From Bradyrhizobium archetypum (GTDB lineage: Bacteria > Pseudomonadota > Alphaproteobacteria > Rhizobiales > Xanthobacteraceae): a stretch of DNA of 64,000 nucleotides. The first letter of the stretch is position 1, and every line of letters begins with the position of its first letter. Shown here one piece after another: positions 33,000-42,193 of the stretch. The notes beneath the pieces are model-generated. The model had not been told where the DNA came from, did no database searches, and was given only the letters and a program-made list of their open reading frames with translations. The DNA lies in assembly GCF_013114835.1 (NCBI RefSeq), contig NZ_JAAVLW010000005.1:740704-804703 (forward strand), in the 5' to 3' direction. The position numbers and the translations under genes were made by a program.

Positions 33000-35027
33000 T
33001 CAGAACGAGGGAAGAAGATCGTCGTCGTCGCGGGTGACCGCATGGGCTCGGCGCACGTTGCTTGACGCGCTTGCTGCCTGCTGCATCTGGCTGCGGTCGG
33101 CGGCGATGTCGGCCTCGTCGTCGAGCAATCGCTCCTCGAAGGCGCGAGGCTCGTTCACAGCCGGTGAGGCCTCGTCGAACAACGCCAGTTTCTGCTTGAG
33201 ACCACCCTCCTCGCCGCCGGTCTGCATGAGTTCGCGATAAGGCAGGGTCGCAAGGCGAAGGTCGGTGGTGCGCACTTCGCCGCGCCAATCGTCAGTGCGA
33301 GCCACCGGCCGATCAGCATATTCGTCGCCCACCAAAGTTGGCGGCTTGCGCAGACGACTGACGAAGTTTGCGTCTTCATAGTGCCGCAGCTTGATCGCCC
33401 GGACCGGTGCCAGCCCCGAAACCAGCACGATGGCTTGGTCGGGAGGCAGCTGCATCACTTCGCCTGGCGTCAGCAACGGACGCGCGGTCTCCTGACGGCT
33501 GACCATGACATGGCCAAGCCAGGGAGCCAGCCGGTGACCGGCATAGTTGCGCTGTGCGCGTAGTTCCGTCGCGGTGCCCAGCGCGTCCGAGATCCGCTTG
33601 GCCGTGCGCTCGTCATTGGCGGCAAAAGCAATGCGGACGTGGCAATTGTCCAGGATCGCGTTGTTCTCGCCGTACGCCTTGGCGATCTGGTTGAGCGACT
33701 GCGCGATCAGGTAGGCGCGGATGCCATAGCCGGCCATGAAGGCGAGCGCGCTTTCGAAGAAGTCGAGCCGGCCGAGAGCAGGAAACTCATCCAGCATCAT
33801 CAGGAGCTGGCGATGCCTGCGGTCGCCTGCCTTGGTGTTCAGCGTCTCAGTCAGCCGGCGGCCGATCTGGTTGAGGATCAACCTGATCAGCGGCTTGGTC
33901 CGGCTGATGTCCGATGGCGGAACGACGAGATAGAGCGTGACCGGCTTGTCGGCACTCACGAGATCGGCGATGCGCCAGTCGCAGCTCTCGGTGTTTCGGC
34001 TGACGATGGGGTCGCGATAGAGGCCGAGAAAGCTCACGGCGGTCGACAGGACGCCAGAGCGTTCGTTTTCGGACTTGTTGAGCAGCTCTCGCGCAGTCGC
34101 GGCGACGACCGGGTGTACCTTCGGCTCGGCCTCGGTGCCAAGATGATTGGTGGCCAGCATGATCCTGAGCGTCTTCTCAAAGGACTGCGCAGGGTCGGCC
34201 AGGATCTCGGTGACCCGGGTGAGCGTCTTTTTCTCTTCCGCATAAAGGACGTGAAGAATGACACCGACCAGAAGCGAATGACTGGTCTTTTCCCAATGGG
34301 TTCGGCGTTCGAGCGCCCCTTCGGGATCGACCAGGATGTCGGCAATGTTCTGGACGTCGCGGACTTCGGCCGCCCCTTTGCGCACCTCAAGCAGCGGATT
34401 GTAGCGAGCGCTTCTTGGATCGGTCGGATTGAACAGGAGGCAATGCGAGAACGTCGAACGCCAACCGGAGGTCAATTCCCAGTTTTCGCCCTTGATGTCG
34501 TGGACCACCGCAGACGAGGTCCAGGACAGCAATGTGGGCAGCACCAGTCCCACGCCCTTTCCCGACCGGGTCGGAGCAAAGCACATGACGTGTTCCGGTC
34601 CATCATGGCGCAGATAGTTGTTCTCGAGCCGCCCCAGGAACACGCCCTTCGACGCGAACAGGCCAGCGGTCTTGATTTCGTTCCGCGTAGCCCATCGAGC
34701 CGAACCGTAAGTCGTCACCAGTTGGCTTTGGCGGGCGCGCCACACCGAATTGACGATCGCAAACATCGCCCCTGCAATGCCGCCGACTGCGGCGATGGCT
34801 CCTCCCTCCTCGAAGATCTCGGGCGCATAGGCCTCGTAGGCAAACCACCATTCGAACAGCCGCCAGGGCAGATAGACCGGATAGCTGACGATCAAGAACC
34901 AGGGCTCACCCAGCTGCTGCTGGTAGCCGAGAGCCGCGGCGGTCCATTGCGTCGCGCCCCAGGTCGACGCGACAACGATGCCGAGGACGACGGCAATCTG
35001 ACCGACATAGATTTTTGCTGGAAACAT
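33000..35027 (-). CDS. traG: TraG/VirD4 coupling protein
   Basis: A ~675-residue type IV coupling ATPase. N-terminal membrane helices are followed by Walker A (A-P-T-R-S-G-K-G-V-G), then V-H-D-I-K-G-E-N-W and Walker B (L-M-M-L-D-E-F-P-A-L-G). It links the relaxase-DNA complex to the secretion channel. It is the first gene of the leftward operon. I chose the ATG at 35027 over the GTG at 35045. The promoter should lie in the 400-base gap to its right. Confidence 0.93.
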   Translation of the reverse strand: MFPAKIYVGQIAVVLGIVVASTWGATQWTAAALGYQQQLGEPWFLIVSYPVYLPWRLFEWWFAYEAYAPEIFEEGGAIAAVGGIAGAMFAIVNSVWRARQSQLVTTYGSARWATRNEIKTAGLFASKGVFLGRLENNYLRHDGPEHVMCFAPTRSGKGVGLVLPTLLSWTSSAVVHDIKGENWELTSGWRSTFSHCLLFNPTDPRSARYNPLLEVRKGAAEVRDVQNIADILVDPEGALERRTHWEKTSHSLLVGVILHVLYAEEKKTLTRVTEILADPAQSFEKTLRIMLATNHLGTEAEPKVHPVVAATARELLNKSENERSGVLSTAVSFLGLYRDPIVSRNTESCDWRIADLVSADKPVTLYLVVPPSDISRTKPLIRLILNQIGRRLTETLNTKAGDRRHRQLLMMLDEFPALGRLDFFESALAFMAGYGIRAYLIAQSLNQIAKAYGENNAILDNCHVRIAFAANDERTAKRISDALGTATELRAQRNYAGHRLAPWLGHVMVSRQETARPLLTPGEVMQLPPDQAIVLVSGLAPVRAIKLRHYEDANFVSRLRKPPTLVGDEYADRPVARTDDWRGEVRTTDLRLATLPYRELMQTGGEEGGLKQKLALFDEASPAVNEPRAFEERLLDDEADIAADRSQMQQAASASSNVRRAHAVTRDDDDLLPSF

Positions 35028-35353
35028 CCGGCTCGCCCCACCCACTCACCCCACGTGAGCGGCGCGATGAAAGGGGCGAATGCGCTTAGCGTTCAATCGA
35101 AATAAAAATCGCGTCCGGGAAGCGAGAGCAATGTCGATGAGGCGTGCGAGAGGTGAGAAGGATCTGCGTCAAATCTCGGCCGAGATGACCCAACGCCTCA
35201 ACAAAGGGTGAGTGACCAGCTCAATTTGGATGATCCTTCGCGGACAGCGGCGCGCCGAACGCAGGTTGCCAAGGTCAGGGGCGGAACCAGCCAAACAACG
35301 CAATTGATGGGCCAGGCGCGCCGATTCGGCACGAAATCACGGTTAATTCCTGT
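35028..35353. other. Gap between traG and the nucleotidyltransferase
   Basis: Non-coding as far as can be seen. It lies between two divergent genes and should hold the start signals of the traG-trb operon. A transfer origin could be here or beside the relaxase; no nick-site motif was recognised. Confidence 0.35.
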
Positions 35354-35435
35354 TATACTCACGTCGCGAAGTGAGTATAAACCCGCTGGACGCCCGGTTC
35401 GACGCCAATTATACTCAATCCGCAAGCTGAGTATA
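35354..35435. promoter_or_regulatory. Twin TATACTCA palindromes ahead of the nucleotidyltransferase
   Basis: Two inverted repeats with the same arms lie 56 bp apart: TATACTCAC/GTGAGTATA (35354-35362 with 35371-35379) and TATACTCA/TGAGTATA (35410-35417 with 35428-35435). The second ends 16 bases before the ATG. The GAGTATAA core could also be a -10 box. The layout fits a dimeric repressor binding twice over the promoter. Confidence 0.65.
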
Positions 35436-35451
35436 AACTCGGGAAACGACC

Positions 35452-36801
35452 ATGCCTGCCCCCACCCTCGTCGCCCAGACGACCTATGCCGAGCTCCTTG
35501 AGCGCACCGCCAACGCCGCCTTTCAGGATGCGTTCGCGGCCGCCGGCTCGTTCACGGCCAAGAGCATCAATGGCCGCAAATATTGGTACTTCCAGACCGG
35601 TACCGGCGCCGAGCGGTCTCAGCGCTATGTCGGGCCGGAAACGCCGGAACTCCTGGAGCGCATCGCCCATCACAAGGAAATTCGCGAGGACGAACGCGAG
35701 CGCCGGGCGCTTGTGTCCACCCTGGTCCGCTCGTTCAGTTTTCCCCGTCCCATTCCCGAGATCGGCGACGTCATCGCAGCACTTGCCAAGGCTGGCGTGT
35801 TTCGCCTTCGCGGCGTGCTCGTCGGAACGATCGCCTACCAAACATATGCTGCCATGCTTGGCGTTCGCCTGTCCGCCGGCTCGCTCCAGACCGGCGACGT
35901 CGACATTGCCCAGTTCAAGAATGTCTCGGTGGCGGTCCAGGATTCCACGCCGCCCGTTCTGGACGTGCTGAAGGAAGTCGACAAATCATTTCGTGCCGTC
36001 CCTCACGTATCTGATGGCCGGCGCGTGACGAGCTACGCCGCCAAAGGCGGCTTGCGCGTCGACTTTCTCACGCCCCACGAAGGCAACGAGACGGGCCGTC
36101 CCCAAAAGCTACCTGCCCTGAACACGGACGCCCAGCCGCTTCGTTTTTTGGATTTCCTGATCCGCGATCCTGAGCCCGCGGTCATCCTGCATGGCGCCGG
36201 CGTCTACGTGCATGTACCCGCTCCGGCGCGTTATGCCGTCCACAAGCTCATCATCTCTCGCCGGCGTCCGGAGGGGTTTGCAAAACGCGACAAGGACCTG
36301 CAGCAGGCAGAGGCCTTGCTCGCGGTTCTCGCCGAAAAGCGGCCCCAGGAGCTGAAGTCTGCTTGGGACGAGGGCCATGGCCGCGGTTCCAAATGGCGCC
36401 AATTGATGCTCGAAGGGCTGGCTTTGCTTGCTGGCTCCGTTCGTGATGTGGTGCTCAAAACCATTGGCGCGCCTCGCTCGGTCATTGCAGGCATCGATCT
36501 TTCCTTCGACAATCCGCCTGCTCGCTATGACTTCAGCCGCGACGTCGTGACCTTCCAGGGCCAGGCACTCGGCGGCGCGGTCAACTGCGCGGTCAGCCGC
36601 GAGGCGCTGGACGACCATTTCGGTGCCGACGGTCTCGGGCAAGAAGGTCGGCTGCAAGCGTTCCTCAAGAACAGGTCGAGCATCGAGGAGATCGCTCGCG
36701 CCAAATATCTCTCCTCGCCGGTCGACGAGCCCAGCACCGTCCTGGTCAAGACATCCGACGTCGATCATTTTTCGATACAACGAGCGTCCAAACGGAAGTA
36801 A
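35452..36801 (+). CDS. GSU2403-type nucleotidyltransferase-fold protein
   Basis: A 449-residue protein of the GSU2403/NTP_transf_8 family. A helical N-terminal part (about 1-100) is followed by a nucleotidyltransferase-like core with R-G-V-L-V-G-T-I-A-Y-Q-T-Y and T-G-D-V-D-I-A, where D-x-D is a plausible metal site. It is the only rightward gene in the transfer block and lies behind two palindromes, suggesting its own control, as for toxin-antitoxin or abortive-infection modules. Related AbiEii-type toxins share the fold, but no antitoxin gene is visible next to it. Function unproven. Confidence 0.65.
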   Translation: MPAPTLVAQTTYAELLERTANAAFQDAFAAAGSFTAKSINGRKYWYFQTGTGAERSQRYVGPETPELLERIAHHKEIREDERERRALVSTLVRSFSFPRPIPEIGDVIAALAKAGVFRLRGVLVGTIAYQTYAAMLGVRLSAGSLQTGDVDIAQFKNVSVAVQDSTPPVLDVLKEVDKSFRAVPHVSDGRRVTSYAAKGGLRVDFLTPHEGNETGRPQKLPALNTDAQPLRFLDFLIRDPEPAVILHGAGVYVHVPAPARYAVHKLIISRRRPEGFAKRDKDLQQAEALLAVLAEKRPQELKSAWDEGHGRGSKWRQLMLEGLALLAGSVRDVVLKTIGAPRSVIAGIDLSFDNPPARYDFSRDVVTFQGQALGGAVNCAVSREALDDHFGADGLGQEGRLQAFLKNRSSIEEIARAKYLSSPVDEPSTVLVKTSDVDHFSIQRASKRK

Positions 36802-36809
36802 GTCCTTCG

Positions 36810-38777
36810 TCACCGTCCAATCCCGCGCTTGATTCCGATCGACCAGGATATGCCCTCCCCGCCGACCTGACCGGTGACCAACTGTCCACGGGCTCGCTCC
36901 AGCACCGGCCGCCAGGGTACGAGCACGAACTCGTGGGATCGCTCGATCAAAGCGAACCGTCCGCTGTTCAACGTCAGCACACGCCGGTAGATGCCGTCGA
37001 TCTTGTCGCCGGACTTGGCATCAACGTGTTCAAGGCCGGTGCGCGCGGATATATCCGCAGCGGTCCGCGCCAGCTCGCGTGCCTCGAGGGTCTCGAGCAT
37101 GTTCCGCGCAAAACGCGTCTGGCCACCCTCCTCTCGCGCCAGCCCCTGCTCGATCAGCCATTGGCGCCTCGTTCGCAACGCCGTCTCGACTTCCGCGCCA
37201 AAGCCGGTCGACGCGAGTTCAGCCGGCTCCTTCCCAACGAGCTTACGATCGAGCCAGGTTGCACCCAACGCCTGCGGCAGATCCTCCAGCCTTTGCCATG
37301 AGAGCACCGCGACCCGCACCGGACTACGCGATTGCTGGAGTTTCTCGTACCGAAGCGCCCGGTCGAAATAGTCCCGCCCCACGCTCCAGCTGCCGTCGGC
37401 AAGACGGCTTACCAGCCCTTGGCGCCGCATCGCCTCCAGGCGCCGCACGTGCGATCCGACATATTCGCCGGATGCCTTCGGATCGAATTCTCGATGCAGA
37501 CGATCGCTGTAAATACCGTCATGCATGTTGGCTATCTCTGCGATCGTCCGGTCGGTTGCGCGCGGTTCGGCAACGCGCGATCTGAGCTCCAGAATCGTGT
37601 TCCGGACAGGTGGCTCCTCATTGGCACCGAGGGTACCGAGCTCGGCATAGTGCGTTCGGCCGTCCACCCCATCGATGACGACATAGCGGCGTTCCGTCAG
37701 TTCGTCAGCAAACCCTTCGCCAACGACCCGCCCGACCAGGCTATGAACGCCTCGTTCCGGATCAAAGATCGTGTAGTCACCGGCCGCCCGTGCAATTCCC
37801 GCAGCGGCCATCTCACGGTGCATGGTCTTGATGATGTCGCCCCGCTCCCCCATGCGTCTGAGCTTTGGCTCGAGCTCGGCGTCGATCCGCCACCGGCCGG
37901 GCTCATTCTCCTCTGCCAAGCCCATGCGCTCCAACGTTCGCAGCCGTCCGATCCGCGCCGTTTGCCAGAAGGGTTCCCGTCCTGACAGCGCACCCAGCTC
38001 AAGAACTCCGCCTTGAGCATCTCGCAGGATGCTCCGGTCAAGCCGCGTGAGCCGCTCGGCCGTGATCTCCTGCTGAAGCTTGCGAGCGATCTCGATCTCT
38101 GTTTCAGGGCCGAGCTCTCGCGTGATGAGCTCGGCCGCCCGCGCTCGAAAGCCGTGAGCGATGTAGTCGCGCGCGATGACGAGGTCGTTTCCATCGCCGT
38201 CCTTGCCACGCAAGACGATGTGCGTATGGGGATGGCCGGTGTTGAAATGATCGGCAGCAACCCAGTCGAGCCTGGTGCCGAGGTCCTGCTCCATCTGCCG
38301 CATGAGGTCGCGGACGAACGGCTTCAGGTCGGCCAGCTCTGCGCTGTCCTCCGGCGCCAGGATAAACCGGAACTGATGGCGATCCCCCGTGCTGCGTTCC
38401 GTAAAGGCTTTGCTATCGGCGCGATCATTGCTGGCGTCGTAAAGCTCCCCTGGCTCGCCTTCGCGCGTGACACCGTCGCGTTGGACGTAACGGAGGTGGG
38501 CTCGCACGGCACTTAAGTCACCTGACTTGATCCGCACGATCCGGGCCTTGACCACGACACGGCGCTGGCCCTGGCTTCTTCCGCGCCCGGCCAACACCGC
38601 ACCTTGCGCGTGGCCGCGGCCGATGCGGCCGCCGCGAAACGACGAACCCGCTCGCGCACCGGCGCCAGCCTTCGCCGCCTCATGGCGGACGCGTCGAAGA
38701 TAGCTGGTCGCCCTTCTGGCTCTGCGGTTGCCAATCCGCCCGAGCTTCACTTCGAATTCGTCGTCGATCTCTCGCAT
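36810..38777 (-). CDS. rlxS: Relaxase, VirD2-like with DUF3363 C-terminus
   Basis: About 655 residues. The N-terminal half is a relaxase domain with Y-V-Q-R-D-G-V-T-R-E-G and the metal-binding triad region H-F-N-T-G-H-P-H-T-H; the C-terminal half is DUF3363. It should nick the transfer origin and pilot the strand to TraG. In ICEMlSymR7A the corresponding protein is RlxS, near rdfS and traF, the same gene neighbourhood as here. The start at 38777 is the best-spaced of several ATGs (38786 is an alternative). Confidence 0.85.
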   Translation of the reverse strand: MREIDDEFEVKLGRIGNRRARRATSYLRRVRHEAAKAGAGARAGSSFRGGRIGRGHAQGAVLAGRGRSQGQRRVVVKARIVRIKSGDLSAVRAHLRYVQRDGVTREGEPGELYDASNDRADSKAFTERSTGDRHQFRFILAPEDSAELADLKPFVRDLMRQMEQDLGTRLDWVAADHFNTGHPHTHIVLRGKDGDGNDLVIARDYIAHGFRARAAELITRELGPETEIEIARKLQQEITAERLTRLDRSILRDAQGGVLELGALSGREPFWQTARIGRLRTLERMGLAEENEPGRWRIDAELEPKLRRMGERGDIIKTMHREMAAAGIARAAGDYTIFDPERGVHSLVGRVVGEGFADELTERRYVVIDGVDGRTHYAELGTLGANEEPPVRNTILELRSRVAEPRATDRTIAEIANMHDGIYSDRLHREFDPKASGEYVGSHVRRLEAMRRQGLVSRLADGSWSVGRDYFDRALRYEKLQQSRSPVRVAVLSWQRLEDLPQALGATWLDRKLVGKEPAELASTGFGAEVETALRTRRQWLIEQGLAREEGGQTRFARNMLETLEARELARTAADISARTGLEHVDAKSGDKIDGIYRRVLTLNSGRFALIERSHEFVLVPWRPVLERARGQLVTGQVGGEGISWSIGIKRGIGR

Positions 38778-39109
38778 GGCATGCATCCGCCGTTGGGAGA
38801 AGCTGCCGATATGTGAAGCCGACGAGCGCGCGCCAAGACGAAGACGCAATAGGCAAGTCGGCCATTGCGTTGGATCGAACCTGGTGACAATAAAGATCCG
38901 GAGAGCGCTAAACCTTGGATGTGCAGACAGCGACTTAGGCGCTCCGTGGCGCCAGTGCTTTTATCTTGCCCTCCCGCTTCGCTGTCCGTTGATCTCAATG
39001 GAAGAGCTTGCTTCACCGCAGCTTCGAGATGTGCCCGAACGAAGGCTCAGCGGCATACCAGGGAAAGGTGCGCGCCCTTTCTGACACGCACGATCGCTGT
39101 CATGGAACT

Positions 39110-39649
39110 TCAAATATCTGGATTCCAGGTCCAGAGCGGATGCGCCACGCCTAGGACGTCGCAGCGTAGCACCGGGCCGAAGTATCGCGAGTCGAACGAA
39201 TGAGGGTGCGGCTGCAGCAGGAAAAATTCTCCTTCAACAAGCCGCAAGCAGCCTTCCCAGGTTGGCAGGGGCCGTCCCCCTCGATCGTTTTGAAGCACCT
39301 CTACAATGACCTTTCCATTAACCAAGATTGATTCGATCGGTGCTCTGGCGCGGCACACTTCATCGCCGCCGGCCGCAGCCACCTGCTTCAGAAGGGGTAC
39401 GGGCCGCGGCAAAACGCCATGCGCGATGATCAAAAGCTCAATAACCGGCGGCGGTCTGAACAGCGCCAGTTCACCGTGCGCGGGCAGCCGTTGCTCCAGA
39501 TAGTAGAAGCCGAGTGGCGCGCTGCCCGAGGCGTTGTAGATCAAAAGCGGCATCCCGTTCGCGAAGGAAATCAGCACTGCGATGATGCTGGCGCACATGG
39601 CCGAGAGCACGGCCAGTTGGCGCCAGCGACTTGCGCGATCAATCAGCAT
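39110..39649 (-). CDS. traF: TraF conjugal S26-family peptidase
   Basis: A ~179-residue membrane-anchored signal-peptidase-like enzyme. One membrane helix lies near residues 12-34, the catalytic Ser is in N-A-S-G-S-A-P-L-G, and the general-base Lys in P-L-L-K-Q-V-A-A. TraF processes and cyclises TrbC pilin in related systems. The start lies inside the end of the upstream excisionase gene, and its GGAGG ribosome site is in a hairpin. Confidence 0.85.
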   Translation of the reverse strand: MLIDRASRWRQLAVLSAMCASIIAVLISFANGMPLLIYNASGSAPLGFYYLEQRLPAHGELALFRPPPVIELLIIAHGVLPRPVPLLKQVAAAGGDEVCRARAPIESILVNGKVIVEVLQNDRGGRPLPTWEGCLRLVEGEFFLLQPHPHSFDSRYFGPVLRCDVLGVAHPLWTWNPDI

Positions 39650-39857
39650 CGGAGGTTGACCTCCGCTTATTGGCTTGCGAATATTCGATGAGGTCTTCGA
39701 TGTGGTAGCGGACATAGCGTCCGTGCTTGCGGTAGGCGGGCCCTCTGCCGTTCACCCGCATTTTTTCAAGGGTATTCTTGGTGAGGCGCAGCCAGGCAGC
39801 AGCCTCTACTGTATTGAGAAACGGCTTATCGGACCCTGTGTCGTCACACTTCGTCAT
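39639..39857 (-). CDS. AlpA/RdfS-like excisionase, helix-turn-helix
   Basis: A 72-residue winged-helix DNA-binding protein: F-L-N-T-V-E-A-A-A-W-L-R-L-T-K-N-T-L-E-K-M and Y-R-K-H-G-R-Y-V-R-Y-H. This is the AlpA/Xis type. In ICEMlSymR7A the small excisionase RdfS sits directly before traF, as here, so it is a good candidate for the recombination directionality factor. GGAG precedes the ATG. It overlaps traF by 11 bases. Confidence 0.8.
   Translation of the reverse strand: MTKCDDTGSDKPFLNTVEAAAWLRLTKNTLEKMRVNGRGPAYRKHGRYVRYHIEDLIEYSQANKRRSTSDAD
39650..39665 (-). promoter_or_regulatory. Hairpin masking the traF ribosome site
   Basis: CGGAGGT-CA-ACCTCCG is a perfect 16-nt palindrome directly before the traF ATG; its left arm is the only good ribosome-binding site for traF. 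The upstream rdfS-like frame runs through it and stops 11 bases inside traF, so translation of that gene would open it. Confidence 0.65.
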
Positions 39858-40010
39858 TTCCGACGCTCCTTGTCAACCACCTCGTCAAGCACGAGGCGTG
39901 AGAAGAAGCGTCGTCACATTGGCCATCTGATTGGGAGTGGCGAATGCGGCATGGTCTGTTTCGCCATCCTGCAAAAGCAAATCTCGTCAAGCAGCCGCGA
40001 CAAGAAGCGG

Positions 40011-40814
40011 CTAGCTCAGGAGATCGCGATAGCCGCCCTTCATCAATTCGGTTCCCTTGGCAACAAGCCGTCGCGTGCGATCCTTCAAGTATTGACTATG
40101 CCCGTACCATTCCTCCGCAACTTTTTTCTCCCCGAAGATCGTGATTGCGATCTGGCGGTAGGTCTTGCCCTCCAGGCTTTCATCGAGCGCGATCAGGGCG
40201 TGATGCATACGTTCGTCGCTTGCGAATGGCGGCGTTTGTATCGGCCTCTGGACAGGGTCGGTGAAACGCTTCAGGCGCTTCAGAAGCTCGATTTGCGCGG
40301 AGAGGTCGCCGAGGCCATGGAGCTCAAAGACCGGCGCAAATGCCGCAGTCAGGGCATGAAGACCGCGGATTTCGAGGGGGACATAAACGCCCGCTCCCTT
40401 CACCAACACCAACGGGACCTCGTCGACACCGATGACCGCCATTCGATTGAACTTAAAGTCCGCAAGCGTAGACGGGGGCGTGTTTTCGTTCCCATTTTGT
40501 CTTTGGGTGTTGAGGCGGATCACCCGCTTCAGGGCATCGACGTGCCAGAACACCGGTGCCTGCCGGGCGCATAGCGCGGGGTCGGCAAAGGCATAAAGTC
40601 CCCATCGTTCGGCGCGAGGAAAGCGTCGCCGCAGCCGCAACAGCCACGTCCCATCGCTAAGTCTGATGTACGGCAGACGTCGGGGAACGGAGCCTCGCCA
40701 CTCGGCGATATAGTCTTTGTTCCGGCGCAAGAACTCCCACGCCCAGTCGCATGCGTCGTAGCCCGCCGGATCAAGGCGAGCGACGCCATCGCGCGCACGG
40801 CGGTGCGAAGACAT
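40011..40814 (-). CDS. FseA-like activator, DUF6499-DUF2285 fusion
   Basis: About 267 residues. The N-terminal part (Y-D-A-C-D-W-A-W-E-F-L-R-R-N) is DUF6499-like; the C-terminal ~100 residues are DUF2285 with L-E-G-K-T-Y-R-Q-I-A and Y-L-K-D-R-T-R-R-L. In ICEMlSymR7A the excision activator FseA is made by a programmed +1 frameshift joining two frames of this family; here one frame encodes both. It probably activates the rdfS-like gene just downstream. The start is uncertain: GTG at 40853 is also in frame. Confidence 0.75.
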   Translation of the reverse strand: MSSHRRARDGVARLDPAGYDACDWAWEFLRRNKDYIAEWRGSVPRRLPYIRLSDGTWLLRLRRRFPRAERWGLYAFADPALCARQAPVFWHVDALKRVIRLNTQRQNGNENTPPSTLADFKFNRMAVIGVDEVPLVLVKGAGVYVPLEIRGLHALTAAFAPVFELHGLGDLSAQIELLKRLKRFTDPVQRPIQTPPFASDERMHHALIALDESLEGKTYRQIAITIFGEKKVAEEWYGHSQYLKDRTRRLVAKGTELMKGGYRDLLS

Positions 40815-40853
40815 GACGGGATGATTCAGGGCCTGCCCCAAGCTAGAAAGCAC

Positions 40854-41201
40854 TTCGGAGCGCTGATCGTTTCGGCCAAATGGGGCAACAGAACGGCCCA
40901 GCGGGTAATTTCGGGCGCCGATTGCATCAGTCCGCCAGAGTCGAGATCATGCCCGCGCAAGTTTCTGCTAGTGTCTTTGCGGATCGCCCAACACCGGATC
41001 ACGTAATGCCAATCGGCCCTGGTTGCGAGAATCCTTCTCTCGCCCCCGTGCTGGCCCCACGGCAGACACTCGAACGCGGTAGCCTCGCGAACAAGACGTC
41101 TCAATGTCAATCTTGCATATTCTGTGGTACGCTTTCTCGTGTGCGGGCCGATTCCGGTCTGCGCAGTAAGCGATCTCATTTGAGATTTAACGGAGGGGCA
41201 T
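40854..41201. other. Intergenic stretch, no gene seen
   Basis: About 350 bases between the FseA-like gene and the lysine-rich micropeptide, without a coding frame that looks real. It may hold the promoter for quorum-controlled expression, but no inverted repeat of the usual TraI1/QseC kind was recognised. Confidence 0.35.
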
Positions 41202-41273
41202 ATGGCCAAGAAAGCGAAGAAGGCGAAGAAGACCACCGTGAAAAAGGCCAAAAAGAAGAAGATGAAGAAGTAA
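41202..41273 (+). CDS. 23-residue lysine-rich micropeptide
   Basis: ATG preceded by GGAGGGGC. It encodes 23 residues, 14 of them lysine, arranged as A-K-K repeats like the tail of histone H1 (M-A-K-K-A-K-K-A-K-K-T-T...). Such a peptide would bind nucleic acid non-specifically. It is the only rightward gene in this part. The strong ribosome site and intact frame support it; the function is unknown. Confidence 0.5.
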   Translation: MAKKAKKAKKTTVKKAKKKKMKK

Positions 41274-41466
41274 GTCTTCAACGACCTTCTGCTCGTTCCT
41301 AGCAAGATGTCTGCTGCGGCAACGTTTGCAATAGTCGACCTCGCTTTGGTCTGAATGGATCGATCAATGGTTGGGCCGGACCGCATGGCGCCTTGGGCAC
41401 TGTGCAGTCCGGCCCTAAGATTCTTACAGCCTTTCTGGCAGCTCTGTCCTGAGTTGGCCGGCGCCT

Positions 41467-41706
41467 CTAATGCATTCCATTCATCACCGTCACGACCTTC
41501 GATAGCAGGACGCCGGTCGAGGTGAGCGCGGCAAGGCTGATAATCATTTGCGCCAGGCAAGTGCGCTTAAGCGTCACCGTTTCTGGCTCGGGAAACAACA
41601 TGAACGGACTCGCCATCGTCAGCTCCGTGAAGTGGTGAACGCGCTTGTAGTGGCCGAGAAATAGGGTGAGTCGCGCCGATCGCGATGCAGTATATTTGTT
41701 GCCCAT
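41467..41706 (-). CDS. Small hypothetical protein, doubtful
   Basis: A possible 79-residue protein with a C-terminal hydrophobic segment (about residues 53-72). A shorter start at the M-A-S-P-F-M position is equally possible. No homologue was recognised and there is no strong ribosome site. It is listed because it is the only plausible gene between 41274 and 41875. Confidence 0.25.
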   Translation of the reverse strand: MGNKYTASRSARLTLFLGHYKRVHHFTELTMASPFMLFPEPETVTLKRTCLAQMIISLAALTSTGVLLSKVVTVMNGMH

Positions 41707-41875
41707 AAGGTTGACTCTTCACCGACTCGGCTGCGGCAAACTTGGGGGAACGAATTGAGATGCCGTGCCGAATCGGTTGGCCTAAGTTCAGGTAAACAAA
41801 AGATTAACGGCTTCCGTCGCGCGGCTAAAAGGGCCCCGCCCGAGTGGGTCGGGCGGGGCTTCGGAGGAGAGAACC

Positions 41876-42193
41876 TTAGTCGCCGTTCTTCCGCGGCCGC
41901 GACCAGAGCAGGGTATGACCTTCGTCTTCATCCTCGAACAGGTTCGCGTAGATCGGCGCGTTGAACGAAGGATCATCGAGCTTGAGCGAAAGGTAGTCGC
42001 GGCCCTCCTCTGACCGCTTCGACCAGGCTGCCCCGATCTCGGCCCGGCCGACATAGACGCGGTGGCTGGGCGCGTTCTCGTTGGCGCGATTGGGCTCGGC
42101 GACGATGCGAACGCCCTTCGCTTGCACGCTCAGCGTGACGATCTCGCCCTGAAAATCGTTGCCGATCTTCTTAAAGGAACCGATGTTAGCCAT
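41876..42193 (-). CDS. DUF736 protein
   Basis: A 105-residue DUF736 protein (M-A-N-I-G-S-F-K-K ... V-G-R-A-E-I-G-A-A-W-S-K-R). Such genes are constant companions of conjugative elements in Rhizobiales and likely act in DNA processing or single-strand protection; the true role is unknown. AAGGAG precedes the ATG. A structured region lies upstream. Confidence 0.88.
   Translation of the reverse strand: MANIGSFKKIGNDFQGEIVTLSVQAKGVRIVAEPNRANENAPSHRVYVGRAEIGAAWSKRSEEGRDYLSLKLDDPSFNAPIYANLFEDEDEGHTLLWSRPRKNGD

Noticed and set aside
33639..35105. 488-residue plus-strand frame opposite traG
   Set aside because: Antisense shadow of a clear coupling-protein gene.
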